From Lachnospiraceae bacterium (lineage in GTDB: Bacteria; Bacillota; Clostridia; Lachnospirales; Lachnospiraceae), in NCBI GenBank assembly GCA_910575445.1, contig CAJTFW010000014.1, positions 1-64,000 on the forward strand: a DNA stretch of 64,000 nucleotides, in the 5' to 3' direction. How positions within the stretch are numbered: position 1 is the stretch's first letter; each line of letters begins with the position of its first letter. Below are positions 8,601 through 15,527 of the stretch, one piece after another. A program made the translations under genes and the position numbers. The notes under the pieces were generated by a model. That model saw nothing but the letters and a program-made list of their open reading frames with translations, had not been told where the DNA came from and did not search any database.

Positions 8601-9121
8601 AGCCTTGCGGTAATGGTACGGTTATTCAGGATATAGCTGTAAGTCTGTCCGTTGGAGGAAATAAAGACCGTAAAGTCCGGGATAAACGCTTTGCCTTCTT
8701 CGCCGGCTACCTGGTGGACCGTATAATAGCCGTAAGGGAGCAGTTTGGAGGAAGCGAAGCCGTCCCCATCGGTGGTAAGCAGATCACGCTCGCTTTCCTT
8801 CGCTACATCATAGCTGCCTGCCGCCTTCAGGTAAACCTCAAAGACCGCCCCGGCCTCCGGGCGCTCGATCACACCCTCATTGGGTTCGTCCGTGTTTTCA
8901 TCCCCGGACACATACGGGTCCAGGTCGTCCGTATGCTTCACAAGCTGGATATTGCCGTAAATGACCGTTTCCGTAACCTGGTTTTCCGTGGTATTCAGTT
9001 CCACTTCATACAGGGTCGGGGAAGCGCCCACCTCATAGACCATATCGTTTAAGAGGTAGCCGGTGATCCTTATGACTGCGGACGGAACAGGTGTGCAGGG
9101 ATGTGCCCTATCCTGGGGCAT
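5621..9121 (-). CDS. Cna-B/SpaA-type surface protein fused to a class B sortase, 5'-truncated
   Basis: One uninterrupted 1166-codon frame. Residues about 40-870 are repeated Cna-B/SpaA-like beta domains, each ending in a YxLxExxAPxGY-like block such as YELYEVAAPYGYVL and YRLEERQAPEGM. Then come a Pro/Thr stalk, the sorting-like motif VPQTGDD, a membrane span (FIFLYGGLLALAVIGGGLF) and KKGK. After a short basic loop (SRNTPKRK) the frame continues into a second span and a class B sortase. The sortase has the catalytic His in IIYGHNM, Cys in LTLSTCTPGG and Arg in ASRFIVMGK. Normally substrate and sortase are separate adjacent genes. No signal peptide is present and the start is artefactual: the 5' end was lost near 9070. 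Confidence 0.85.
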   Translation of the reverse strand: MPQDRAHPCTPVPSAVIRITGYLLNDMVYEVGASPTLYEVELNTTENQVTETVIYGNIQLVKHTDDLDPYVSGDENTDEPNEGVIERPEAGAVFEVYLKAAGSYDVAKESERDLLTTDGDGFASSKLLPYGYYTVHQVAGEEGKAFIPDFTVFISSNGQTYSYILNNRTITARLRVEKCDAETDNIIPMTGTGFQIKDLSTGEFVTQDIYYPNPETLDTFYVSDEGWLMLPEPLHTGDYELYEVAAPYGYVLSSEPVPFTIDGSEAVVTVTQYNMPQKGQLTITKTGEVFASVQENDGLYQSVYEVAGLPGAVYDVIADEDIYTGDGTLRAAKDTVVETLTTGEDGTAQSGLLYLGRYRLEERQAPEGMVLNTQPEYAELTYAGETVEVTQTAIGLYDERQKVDVTLFKALETDELFRLGMNEEYKDISFGLYASADLTALDGSVIPAGGLLEVVSISANEAGGYGASFASDLPFGNYYVKERTTNNAYILSDTEYPVIFEYAGQDAALVQILVNEGEVVSNDLLRGRVDGVKVGENPEGGEDVKLADAVMGLFKPDTEEFTGENALLTVTTAEDGSFSFENIPYSHWSVKEISSPALYTVSPEQHHIYIGVDGQSIEIKVENTLIRGSVQVMKTEAVDEPSSVEKEDKDNNTFLRFLSGAVFDLYEDANGNKEFDSEDTKIGTLKETDAGYHTAEGLLAKGYFVKESKAPEGYQLDENAYYFEITEDGQVAVVKNGEAGRGFTNEAYRGNLKITKDSSDGRKDGFAFEVKNADGSYCETFTSPKSGVIEVKGLRVGIYTVTEISNRASKDYIIPDAATVEIKADETATVQFFNEKPEKPTTPDNPKTPSNPSTPSNPDKAVPQTGDDNFIFLYGGLLALAVIGGGLFAVVYFKKGKYSRNTPKRKAVGIVVVSFCELLALGSEFLMVRDLNQYSESAGAYEDIASHVELPEQTEAPEDDNVETEPAGEDTFVVLPTVDFDALRETGPDIIGWLTLPDTAINYPVTQTDDNEYYLHHLYDGTYNKTGCLFADYENKEDFSDRNTIIYGHNMRDGSMFATLNEYDEQSYFDGHPQMYLVTPGGGYIVEIFMAFVAKPSESGSDTSPWRLSFKDDGAYTTWLSEMADRSVIETDVTVTSSDKALTLSTCTPGGASRFIVMGKMTAVND

Positions 9122-9733
9122 GAGCTGGATAAGAAAAGGGGGAATGTGTTTTATGATATAAAAATTTCCTATCTCAGAAGTGACCTAAGCGGCACGCTGT
9201 TTGAAGGGCAGGTGGATACCCAGATTATCAAAGGGAAAAAGCTCTTTGACCATCCGGTAAGCATGGATATCTGCGAGATATGTGCCAGGCTCTGCCAGGA
9301 CAGGATAAAGGAGAGAGTGAGGAACCACTATTCTACGGAACTCTTTTTCTCTGAATACCACGGTCGGTATTTTTCCTTTGAGATCCAGAACGTCCGTGCA
9401 GAGCGCAGGGAGAGCCGGGATCTGATGCAGGACCTGGAAGATATCCGGAACGGAATCCAGATTGTGCATGCTTCCGACATGGAAAAATGGGATTCAGAGA
9501 ATAAAAGGGAGAGACGGCGGCAGTCACGGGAGTCCGCAGTCAGGCGCCTGGAAAAGAAACTGTTGGAGAACGGATATGAGAGCCTGGAGGAACACAGCAC
9601 AGACCGGCGCCATGCAGATAAATGGCTGGGTCCAGAGAGGATAGCAGAACTGGAACAGATGCATCTGCTAAAAGAAAAGGAGAAAAAAGAGCAGCCGGTA
9701 CAATTAAGCCTGTTTGATATGGAGGCTCTATAA
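9101..9733 (+). CDS. Charged protein of unknown function, probably missing its N-terminus
   Basis: This is a 210-residue hydrophilic protein. Residues 18-120 are a mixed alpha/beta region (YDIKISYLRSDLSGTLFEG). The last 80 residues are strongly charged and helical, ending QPVQLSLFDMEAL, a clamp-binding-like QLSLF peptide. The reading frame is open for 16 codons upstream of the ATG and encodes a cysteine cluster (YDCGRNRCAGMCPILG) with no start codon. The natural protein therefore probably began further upstream with a zinc-binding knuckle and was cut at the 9.07-kb joint. I do not recognise the family. A strong terminator follows at 9743. Confidence 0.6.
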   Translation: MCPILGHELDKKRGNVFYDIKISYLRSDLSGTLFEGQVDTQIIKGKKLFDHPVSMDICEICARLCQDRIKERVRNHYSTELFFSEYHGRYFSFEIQNVRAERRESRDLMQDLEDIRNGIQIVHASDMEKWDSENKRERRRQSRESAVRRLEKKLLENGYESLEEHSTDRRHADKWLGPERIAELEQMHLLKEKEKKEQPVQLSLFDMEAL

Positions 9734-9742
9734 ACGATAGAA

Positions 9743-9780
9743 AAGATTGTTGGTTGGAACCTGCAATCTTATTTTTCTTT
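9743..9780 (+). terminator. Rho-independent terminator
   Basis: AAGATTG (9743-9749) pairs with CAATCTT (9764-9770), with GGTT/AACC pairing inside the loop, followed by ATTTTTCTTT. It lies 10 bp past the stop of the gene ending at 9733. Confidence 0.85.
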
Positions 9781-9816
9781 CCAGTATTTTTCATTCGATC
9801 ACTTATACCATTTTGG

Positions 9817-9845
9817 TTGTGAAATTCCATAGACAATGATATAAT
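9817..9845 (+). promoter_or_regulatory. Sigma-A-type promoter upstream of the DUF3795 cluster
   Basis: TTGTGA (9817-9822) and a perfect TATAAT (9840-9845) are separated by 17 bases, about 80 bp before the first gene of the plus-strand cluster. Confidence 0.65.
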
Positions 9846-9924
9846 TTCCTATATTTTTATTTACCAGAGAGGATTCAGTTGTTGCTTTTCAAATCAGGTA
9901 CAGGAAAGCTGTTTGGGAGGTATC

Positions 9925-10466
9925 ATGAAAGGCTTTAACCGGAAAAATCAGTTCTTGTCCCTTTGTGGTCTGAATTGTGGACTTTGCCCTATGTTTTTGA
10001 ACAAAAACTGCCCCGGCTGCGGTGGAGGGGAAGGAAATCAGTCATGCAGGATCGCAAGGTGCAGCATGGAGGAGTAGAATACTGCTGTTAATGCAGGGAG
10101 TATCCATGTGAAAAATATGAGCATATTGATGATTTTGATTCCTTTATTACACATCGCAACCGAAGGGCTGATCTGGAAAAGATCCGGAAGTTTGGGGCCG
10201 AAGCCTATCATACAGAGCAGATGGAAAAAATAAAAATACTGGATATTTTATTGTCCGGCTATAATGACGGCCGTAAAAAGCCCCTTTTTTGTGTTGCAGT
10301 AAACCTTTTGAATCTGCAGGAGCTTAAGGAGGCGCTCAGGGAAATCGAGAGCAGACCGGATATGGAGATTCTTACGCTCAAAGAGAAAAGCGCTTTTGCT
10401 GCAGGGGTGCTTTCGGAGATTGCATCCCATAGAAAGGTTGACCTGAAGCTGCACAGGAAAAAGTGA
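9925..10466 (+). pseudogene. DUF3795 cysteine-rich protein, frameshifted and with a nonsense codon
   Basis: The first frame (ATG 9925) gives MKGFNRKNQFLSLCGLNCGL with the family's CGLNCGLCP and NCPGCGGG cysteine motifs, then stops at 10075. The continuation lies in another frame from about 10065 (HGGVEYCC), where a TAA at 10089 interrupts what should read CCxCREYPCEKYE. It then runs cleanly to 10466 (ILDILLSGYNDGRKKP). DUF3795 proteins carry a zinc or metal Cys cluster of unknown function. Two lesions in 30 bp make this a true pseudogene. It is the first of three DUF3795 genes in this cluster. Confidence 0.85.
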
Positions 10467-10551
10467 CAATCAGAGTACAGTACTTATCTTTATCTGAATC
10501 AGACAATAGTAAAAGAGGAACAGAAAAAATAAAGGGGAAAGGAATCGTTCC

Positions 10552-11034
10552 ATGAAGTACACATGTACGGTGATAGCGGTGGCCGACATAAACGCTGCAA
10601 GAAAATTTTATGAGGATCTGTTTGGACTGGAAGTATTTCAGGACTACGGACGGAATATCGCCTTTACCTGCGGCCTGGCATTGCAGCAGGATTTTGACTG
10701 GCTTGTGAACCTGCCTAAAGAAAAGGTATTAAAAAAATCCAACAATGCGGAAATTGTTTTTGAGGAACAGGACTTTGACGGATTTCTGCGCAGGCTGAAA
10801 GAATACCCGGATATTGAATATCTGGGAGAAGTAATCGAACATAGCTGGGGCCAGCGGGTGATTCGTTTTTATGATCTGGACGGGCATATCATAGAGGTCG
10901 GTGAGGATATGAAAATGGTGATAAAGCGTTTTCTTGCTTCCGGCATGACGATGGAGGAGATCTCTGTGAAAATGGACGCTTCCGTGGAGGACTTAATGAA
11001 ACTTCTGGATAGTGAGTGCATGGCGGGCCAATAA
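10552..11034 (+). CDS. VOC-superfamily protein, copy 2
   Basis: This 160-residue protein is almost identical to the product at 33-497. About a dozen substitutions fall in the shared 154 residues, plus an extra C-terminal ECMAGQ. It has the same VADINAARKFYEDLFGLEV start and FYDLDGHIIEVGEDM metal strand. AAGGGGAAAGGA lies upstream of the ATG. At DNA level the copies differ mainly at third positions, so this is an older duplication under selection rather than a fresh copy. It is in the opposite orientation to copy 1, and the pair brackets the whole 0.5-10.5 kb segment. The substrate is unknown. Confidence 0.8.
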   Translation: MKYTCTVIAVADINAARKFYEDLFGLEVFQDYGRNIAFTCGLALQQDFDWLVNLPKEKVLKKSNNAEIVFEEQDFDGFLRRLKEYPDIEYLGEVIEHSWGQRVIRFYDLDGHIIEVGEDMKMVIKRFLASGMTMEEISVKMDASVEDLMKLLDSECMAGQ

Positions 11035-11062
11035 ACAGATCGAGAGTTGAGGAAGGGAAAGA

Positions 11063-11437
11063 ATGAAACGAGAATTAGGAATCGCAAGGTGTGGGCTTGC
11101 CTGTTGCCTGTGTTCAGAAAATGAAAAATGCAGTGGCTGCTATTCGGATAACTGTCCTGACTACACCCAATGTGAAAACAGAAAATGTTCCATGGAAAAG
11201 AAACTTCCAGGCTGTTATGCCTGTGAAATGGATTGTAAAAGAGGGTTGCTGAACAAAATCAAGCCATATGGATTTACATTATTTATAAAAAGATATGGGA
11301 TAGAAAATCTTCTTGACTGCCTTGAAGAAAATGAAAAGAGAGGAATCCTGTATCATCGTAAAGGAATTATTGGCGATTATGATGATTTTGACGATGTGGA
11401 AAAGCTGATAGAATTTATTAAGACGTGGAAACGCTAA
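11063..11437 (+). CDS. DUF3795 cysteine-rich protein
   Basis: This 124-residue protein opens MKRELGIARCGLACCLCSEN, followed by CSGCYSDNCPDYTQC and GCYACEMDCKRGLL. It has about fourteen cysteines in the first 70 residues, arranged as in the DUF3795 family. The second half (RYGIENLLDCLEENEKRGI) is helical. Zinc or iron-sulfur binding is likely from the Cys spacing, but the role is unknown. It follows the VOC gene by 28 bp behind a GGAAGGGAAAG site, so it is probably in the same transcript, with another DUF3795 gene 27 bp downstream. Confidence 0.8.
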   Translation: MKRELGIARCGLACCLCSENEKCSGCYSDNCPDYTQCENRKCSMEKKLPGCYACEMDCKRGLLNKIKPYGFTLFIKRYGIENLLDCLEENEKRGILYHRKGIIGDYDDFDDVEKLIEFIKTWKR

Positions 11438-11464
11438 ATTAGGATTTTTAGGAGGTACATAATC

Positions 11465-11797
11465 ATGAGAAATATGATCGCATACTGTGGGCTGGATTGT
11501 GGGAAATGCGATGCATATATCGCAACAATCAATGACGACCAGGCGTTGCGTGAGAAAACTGCAAAACTATGGGCCGAGTTAAATAATGTACCCATTCTGC
11601 CTGAACATATCAATTGTGAAGGATGTCGTGTCGATGGAGCGAAAACTGTATTCTGCGATAGTCTTTGCGGAATTCGTCAGTGTGCATTGAAAAAAGATGT
11701 GGAAACATGTGGTGACTGCCCAGACATGGAAAGCTGTCAGACGGTTGGAGAGATCATCTCAAATAATCCGGACGCCCTAAAAAATCTGAGGGGATAG
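11465..11797 (+). CDS. DUF3795 cysteine-rich protein
   Basis: This 110-residue protein starts MRNMIAYCGLDCGKCDAYIA, the canonical DUF3795 opening (CGLDCxxCxAY). It continues with INCEGCRVDGAKTVFC, CGIRQCALKKDVETC and CPDMESCQTVGEII. All expected cysteines are present and the length is normal for the short form. AGGAGG lies upstream. It is the third member of the local cluster; a fourth lies at 32853-33320. Function is unknown; the Cys pattern implies a bound metal. Confidence 0.85.
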   Translation: MRNMIAYCGLDCGKCDAYIATINDDQALREKTAKLWAELNNVPILPEHINCEGCRVDGAKTVFCDSLCGIRQCALKKDVETCGDCPDMESCQTVGEIISNNPDALKNLRG

Positions 11798-11877
11798 ACT
11801 GCATATCCGTTTGACAACTTACGGCTTGTAGGAACTTTAAACAGGGGTAAACCATGTTTCAGAGGGAGAATGATTTC

Positions 11878-12174
11878 ATGAAACAATTTAGTTGCGAAGC
11901 AGAACAGATCATGATGGAATGTTTCGGGAAAGATACCATTATCTCATTGGCAACAACGGAAAACGCAACGCCTTATGTGCGATATGTAAATGCCTATTAC
12001 GAAAATGGTTCATTTTATATCATTAATCATGCACTTTCGAATAAAATAAAACATATAAAAGCGAATCCTGTTGTAGCAATCGCCGGCAAGTGGTTTACAG
12101 CACATGGGAGAGGCGTCAGCCTGGGCTATTTCGGAAAAAAGGAGAATTGTGTGATTGCTGAAAAACTGAAATGA
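11878..12174 (+). pseudogene. Pyridoxamine 5'-phosphate oxidase-like flavoprotein, 3'-truncated
   Basis: About 98 residues of a flavin-binding split-barrel protein: DTIISLATTENATPYVRYVN, then ENGSFYIINHALSNKIKHI and NPVVAIAGKWFTAHGRG. These are the first three-quarters of the usual domain of 130-140 residues. The frame ends abruptly at AEKLK-stop (12174) where the last helix and strand should follow. The start at 11878 is chosen because MKQFSCEAEQIM matches the family opening; ATG 11854 is an alternative. From about 12180 the sequence belongs to a minus-strand segment, so the gene was cut at that joint. Confidence 0.75.
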
Positions 12175-12380
12175 GATGTTCTCTTTAAGAATGGAAGCTG
12201 ATGTATCTCACTTACGCTGTTTTCCGCTATCTCCTTAACCCTTTTTGTTATTTGTTCCCCGACTATCCGCTTGAATACCGTTTCCATTTTTTCAGTGCCT
12301 ACATAGTGCCTTTCCACGATAATTTTTGTGGGTGGGTGCTGTCGGATGGCTCTATGCTGTGCCTTGCTGTCTTTGCTCAT
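12126..12380 (-). CDS. Small protein of mobile-element type, probably truncated at its C-terminus
   Basis: The first 55 residues (MSKDSKAQHRAIRQHPPTKI, then VERHYVGTEKMETVFKRIVG) resemble the short orphan proteins found next to site-specific recombinases in Clostridia elements. AAAGGAG lies 7 bases before the ATG. The last 30 residues run antisense into the pyridoxamine-oxidase fragment and are Phe/Ser-rich, so the natural C-terminus was replaced at a joint near 12200. No recombinase is present nearby. This is a weak family call. Confidence 0.45.
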   Translation of the reverse strand: MSKDSKAQHRAIRQHPPTKIIVERHYVGTEKMETVFKRIVGEQITKRVKEIAENSVSEIHQLPFLKRTSHFSFSAITQFSFFPK

Positions 12381-12490
12381 AAATCTGCTCCTTTACAATA
12401 AAATAGAGCGCATAGATTTTTCTATACACTCTGACGCTGTGTTACTTATTTAGTTGTGATTGTGGTAATAGTTGACAGTTATTCTAATAT

Positions 12491-12958
12491 TTAACCTAAC
12501 TCCTTAAATTCCCCCTCCTGAATAGAAATTTCAATATCAAATTTTGTGTTCTCGCCCGCAACTATCTTAATTCTATTGTTTCCACTTTCCACATTCAAAG
12601 TGCTTTGAACAGGCTCTGACATTTCGGTGTCACATTCAGCAATGATTGAAACATCTCCCTTTGGATTTATCAATACCAGTTTCATCTTTCCAGAGAAAAC
12701 ATTTATTGTGTATGTTATATCTAAAGATTTATCTTCCTCTGCGTCAAAAACCCATATGGTGTCCATACCCTCCATTTTTTCAACGCTTGCCGTAAAATGT
12801 CCGTCCTCTGCTATCTGTTCATAATTATTAAGGTTATATGAATTTGTATTACTTGCTATTTTTATATCGTTGTCATATATGGCAACCATTGGATTTGCAC
12901 AACCTGTCATTAAACAAACAGCAATCATTCCTGCAGCAAGCATTTTTTTAATTTTCAT
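12491..12958 (-). CDS. Secreted lipoprotein of unknown function
   Basis: This 155-residue protein has a type II signal peptide: MKIKKMLAAGMIAVCLMTGC, with LMTG-Cys as lipobox and cleavage before Cys20. The mature part is a single beta-rich domain (DEDKSLDITYTINVFSGKMK, later ESGNNRIKIVAGENTKFDIE), probably surface-exposed and anchored to the outer face of the membrane. GGAGG precedes the ATG by 7 bases. It lies inside the 12.18-13.58 kb minus-strand segment that separates two truncated genes. I do not recognise a named family. Confidence 0.7.
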   Translation of the reverse strand: MKIKKMLAAGMIAVCLMTGCANPMVAIYDNDIKIASNTNSYNLNNYEQIAEDGHFTASVEKMEGMDTIWVFDAEEDKSLDITYTINVFSGKMKLVLINPKGDVSIIAECDTEMSEPVQSTLNVESGNNRIKIVAGENTKFDIEISIQEGEFKELG

Positions 12959-13188
12959 AATCTACCTCCATAAGCTACGATTTATTCAATTAAGATACTA
13001 CCACAATCACGCCTATATTTCTATCACATTTTCATTAAATTTCTTCCTCCCTCCGCTTAATCTTGCCTTGTTGCCTGTTATGCTGTCGGCTCTCGTTCTG
13101 AAGCTATCTGCTTTGTATTGCTGTCTTTTACCTGCGGAAGAATAGCGGACAGACTGGCGCACGTTTCCGCTTTGCTCTGCTCCCCAAA
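12959..13188. other. Intergenic stretch, possible coding remnant
   Basis: These 230 bases lie between the lipoprotein and the next minus-strand gene. On the minus strand a short Arg/Ser/Lys-rich reading frame (SVRYSSAGKRQQYKADSFRT) is open, but it has no start or ribosome site. It could be the tail of a lost mobilisation gene. Nothing firmer is visible. Confidence 0.3.
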
Positions 13189-13503
13189 CTAATAGATTAA
13201 GTTGATTTCATCAGCGTTAAAAGGTATCTGAAAATTTGTGCCCTCACATAAACGCTCCACGCCCACGCACTTAGGGATATTCCTTGTCAGTTCGTAATTA
13301 TCCCTCGCTGTGATTGTTCCATGACTGTCGGTCTGCCTTACCTCGACTTCGCACTGGCTTTTCTGCTCCAAAACAAGCCATTGGTATTTATCGCTTTCTT
13401 TGGTAAATACACTCTGATGTGCATTGGAGTGTGTCTTGCTACGGATATATTTGTCGGTGGTGCTGTAATAGTCTAAAATCTGCTGTTCCTGCTTTTTATT
13501 CAT
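13189..13503 (-). CDS. Hypothetical protein, element cargo
   Basis: This 104-residue soluble, polar protein starts MNKKQEQQILDYYSTTDKYI and is preceded by AGGAAGG. It contains YQWLVLEQKSQCEVEVRQTD and ends FQIPFNADEINLIY. No signal peptide or recognisable motif is visible. It sits in the same minus-strand block as the lipoprotein at 12491. Confidence 0.5.
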   Translation of the reverse strand: MNKKQEQQILDYYSTTDKYIRSKTHSNAHQSVFTKESDKYQWLVLEQKSQCEVEVRQTDSHGTITARDNYELTRNIPKCVGVERLCEGTNFQIPFNADEINLIY

Positions 13504-13578
13504 GGTCTTTGCCTTCCTGTGATATGGATTGATATGATTGATTGGTTTCGGTACTGATAAATGATTTTCTTACGTTAA

Positions 13579-13899
13579 TTGTTGGGAGATTGGATTGCGG
13601 AATATCGCCTTTCACCTGCCTGCCAGGGCAAACGGCTTATGACAGAAGCGCTGGTGAGAGCAGTTACCTTCTGCTTTGAAGAAACGGAATTACAGCGTTT
13701 ATGGGCTGATGTTCACACACAAAATATTGTATCCTGTAAAACCTTGGAAAAAGCAGGCTTCAAGCGTGAGGGACTTATCCGTGAAGATAAAATGGTAAAC
13801 ACATACTGCGATTACTATTTGTATGGTATGATTAAGGCTGATTATATTGAAATTTCCAAATCAAAAAGCGCATTGCGTGAAAAGCCCGGCAAAAAATAA
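13579..13899 (+). pseudogene. GNAT (RimJ/RimL-type) acetyltransferase, 5'-truncated
   Basis: Only the C-terminal 60 percent of a RimL-like acetyltransferase remains. CQGKRLMTEALVRAVTFCFE is the acetyl-CoA pyrophosphate-binding helix (Gln/Arg-x-x-Gly-x-Gly/Ala), followed by LQRLWADVHTQNIVSCKTLE and GFKREGLIREDKMVNTYCDY, the typical last strands. The N-terminal 70 or so residues are missing. The frame starts right after the minus-strand segment ends, and a start codon exists only by chance. It is inactive unless complemented. Confidence 0.8.
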
Positions 13900-13938
13900 A
13901 ATGATAAAATTTGATCATCAACTTAAGGAGGTGCCGCA

Positions 13939-14868
13939 ATGCACGCATATGAAGCAATCGAACAATCCTTGACTTTTATCGAGGAACACCTGACAAAAGA
14001 AATTTCAACGGAAGAACTGGCAAATACTGTCGGTCTGTCCACCTTTTATTTTCAGCGCTTGTTCAAGCGGCTGGTAAATAAACCGGTTCAGGAATATGTG
14101 AAGCTACGCCGTTTGGCAAAGGTTATTGAAAATCTAAAAAATACCGACCAGAGGATTCTTGACGTTGCCTTGGACTATGGCTTTTTAAGCCACGGCAATT
14201 TTACACGGGCTTTCAAGGAAACCTATGGGATTACACCTGAAAGCTACAGGAGGGATTTGCCAATGCTCAATACATTCGCCAGGCCGGAAGTTTCCATGAA
14301 TTATGTTTTAGTAGACGAGGGGGTTCCGCTGGTGGCGGGAAATATCGTCCTGGAAATCCAGAGAAGGACATTGGAAAAATCGGAAATTTACCTTGGCCTG
14401 GAAACGGAAGTCCGTATCTCCGAACAAATGCCGGCTGGTGAAAGCACAGGTGTAGATGTACCAGGACAACTTTGGAAACGTTATCACATGGAGAAGGCTT
14501 CCATCGCAGCCAATCTAAATACTGCTGTAGAAATGGGAATGTCCCATGGGGAAGGTACTGCACAAAACCTTTTCACTTATTTTGCAGGCGGCCTTGTTCA
14601 AAATATTCCGGACCGGCTGCAGGATGGTTTTGTTAAGAGAGAACTCCCGGCAGGAGAATACATCGTTTGCAGAGTCGAAGCAGAAAATTTTGAGGATTTG
14701 GTAACGGCTGCTTTAGATCAGGCCAGCAAATATCTTTTTGGTATCTGGCTGCCCCGCCACAATTTAACCACGGAGCCTTTCTCAGCAGAGAAATATTACC
14801 GTGACCTGGAGGGGATGGCTTGTATGGAAATTTGGGTCAAGCCCCTGCCGCTGAAAAATAAAGGCTAA
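13939..14868 (+). CDS. AraC-family regulator with C-terminal GyrI-like effector-binding domain
   Basis: This 309-residue protein has two AraC helix-turn-helix motifs in residues 1-110 (STEELANTVGLSTFYFQRLF, then RILDVALDYGFLSHGNFTRA). A GyrI-like/AraC_E_bind small-molecule-binding domain fills residues 125-305 and ends MACMEIWVKPLP. Such fusions sense drugs or metabolites and activate adjacent resistance or transport genes. TTAAGGAGG lies 8 bases before the ATG. It is followed 13 bp later by a DUF3788 gene, a common partner. Two similar proteins occur at 50620 and 53116. Confidence 0.9.
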   Translation: MHAYEAIEQSLTFIEEHLTKEISTEELANTVGLSTFYFQRLFKRLVNKPVQEYVKLRRLAKVIENLKNTDQRILDVALDYGFLSHGNFTRAFKETYGITPESYRRDLPMLNTFARPEVSMNYVLVDEGVPLVAGNIVLEIQRRTLEKSEIYLGLETEVRISEQMPAGESTGVDVPGQLWKRYHMEKASIAANLNTAVEMGMSHGEGTAQNLFTYFAGGLVQNIPDRLQDGFVKRELPAGEYIVCRVEAENFEDLVTAALDQASKYLFGIWLPRHNLTTEPFSAEKYYRDLEGMACMEIWVKPLPLKNKG

Positions 14869-14881
14869 GGAGGAGTTCAGA

Positions 14882-15310
14882 ATGGATTGGAATGCGCTAT
14901 ATTCAAAGGAAAAATCCCCATCACTGGAGCAAGTCACAGAATACATTAACAATTCATTATGGACAGATTTTAATAACCGTATTCAGTCCACCTATCGGAT
15001 CAGGCCCTGGATGGAACACAGCCGTTGTTCTATGCAGGCAGGCTGGAATATTAAGTATAAAAAAGGCGGAAAGTCTCTTTGTACACTCTATCCGATGCAG
15101 GGCTATTTTATTGCTCTCGTGGTTGTAGGAAGTCGTGAACTTACGGAGGCAGAGTTTCTTATGCCGCAATGTTCCGACTATGTGCAGACAGTATTCAAAA
15201 ACACAAAAACCGGAAATGGACAGAAATGGTTGATGCTGGATGTGCAGGATAGAGAAATTATGGATGATGTATTTCGCCTTATCAGTCTCAGAAGGCGTAT
15301 ACCATCATAG
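14882..15310 (+). CDS. DUF3788 family protein
   Basis: This 142-residue protein has features that match DUF3788: the opening SLEQVTEYINNSLWTDFNNR and the core WMEHSRCSMQAGWNIKYKKG, followed by KSLCTLYPMQGYFIALVVVG. The C-terminal GQKWLMLDVQDREIMDDVFR is the usual Tyr/Trp-Leu helix. It is a single small alpha/beta domain of unknown function, often downstream of AraC-GyrI regulators as here (13 bp gap, AAGGAGG start), which suggests a shared small-molecule response. Confidence 0.85.
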   Translation: MDWNALYSKEKSPSLEQVTEYINNSLWTDFNNRIQSTYRIRPWMEHSRCSMQAGWNIKYKKGGKSLCTLYPMQGYFIALVVVGSRELTEAEFLMPQCSDYVQTVFKNTKTGNGQKWLMLDVQDREIMDDVFRLISLRRRIPS

Positions 15311-15527
15311 CAGGAATATGAAAGTTGCAGAGCCATTTTATGACAAACTGTGTATAACAAGCAGGATTTAATGTCTGAACAGGTATTGTCTAAATGAATA
15401 GGAGAAAATAGAATGGTACTTTTGGTTGTTGATTCATGTGGAATGGAAGATATACAGAATGTATCTCATTTGAAAAAGCGTTTGAATTGATGAATAAATA
15501 AATCAAGAAGTGACAGGAGGGGCGGAT
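15311..15527. other. Degenerate intergenic stretch
   Basis: About 220 bases with no intact gene. A 25-codon frame (ATG 15413, MVLLVVDSCG) with an AGGAG site and an overlapping C-terminal-looking fragment ending FEKAFELMNK suggest leftover pieces of a deleted gene. Confidence 0.3.

Noticed and set aside
12870..13145. A 91-codon plus-strand frame
   Set aside because: It runs antisense to the lipoprotein signal region, has no ribosome site and is rich in Leu/Pro from complementary coding sequence.
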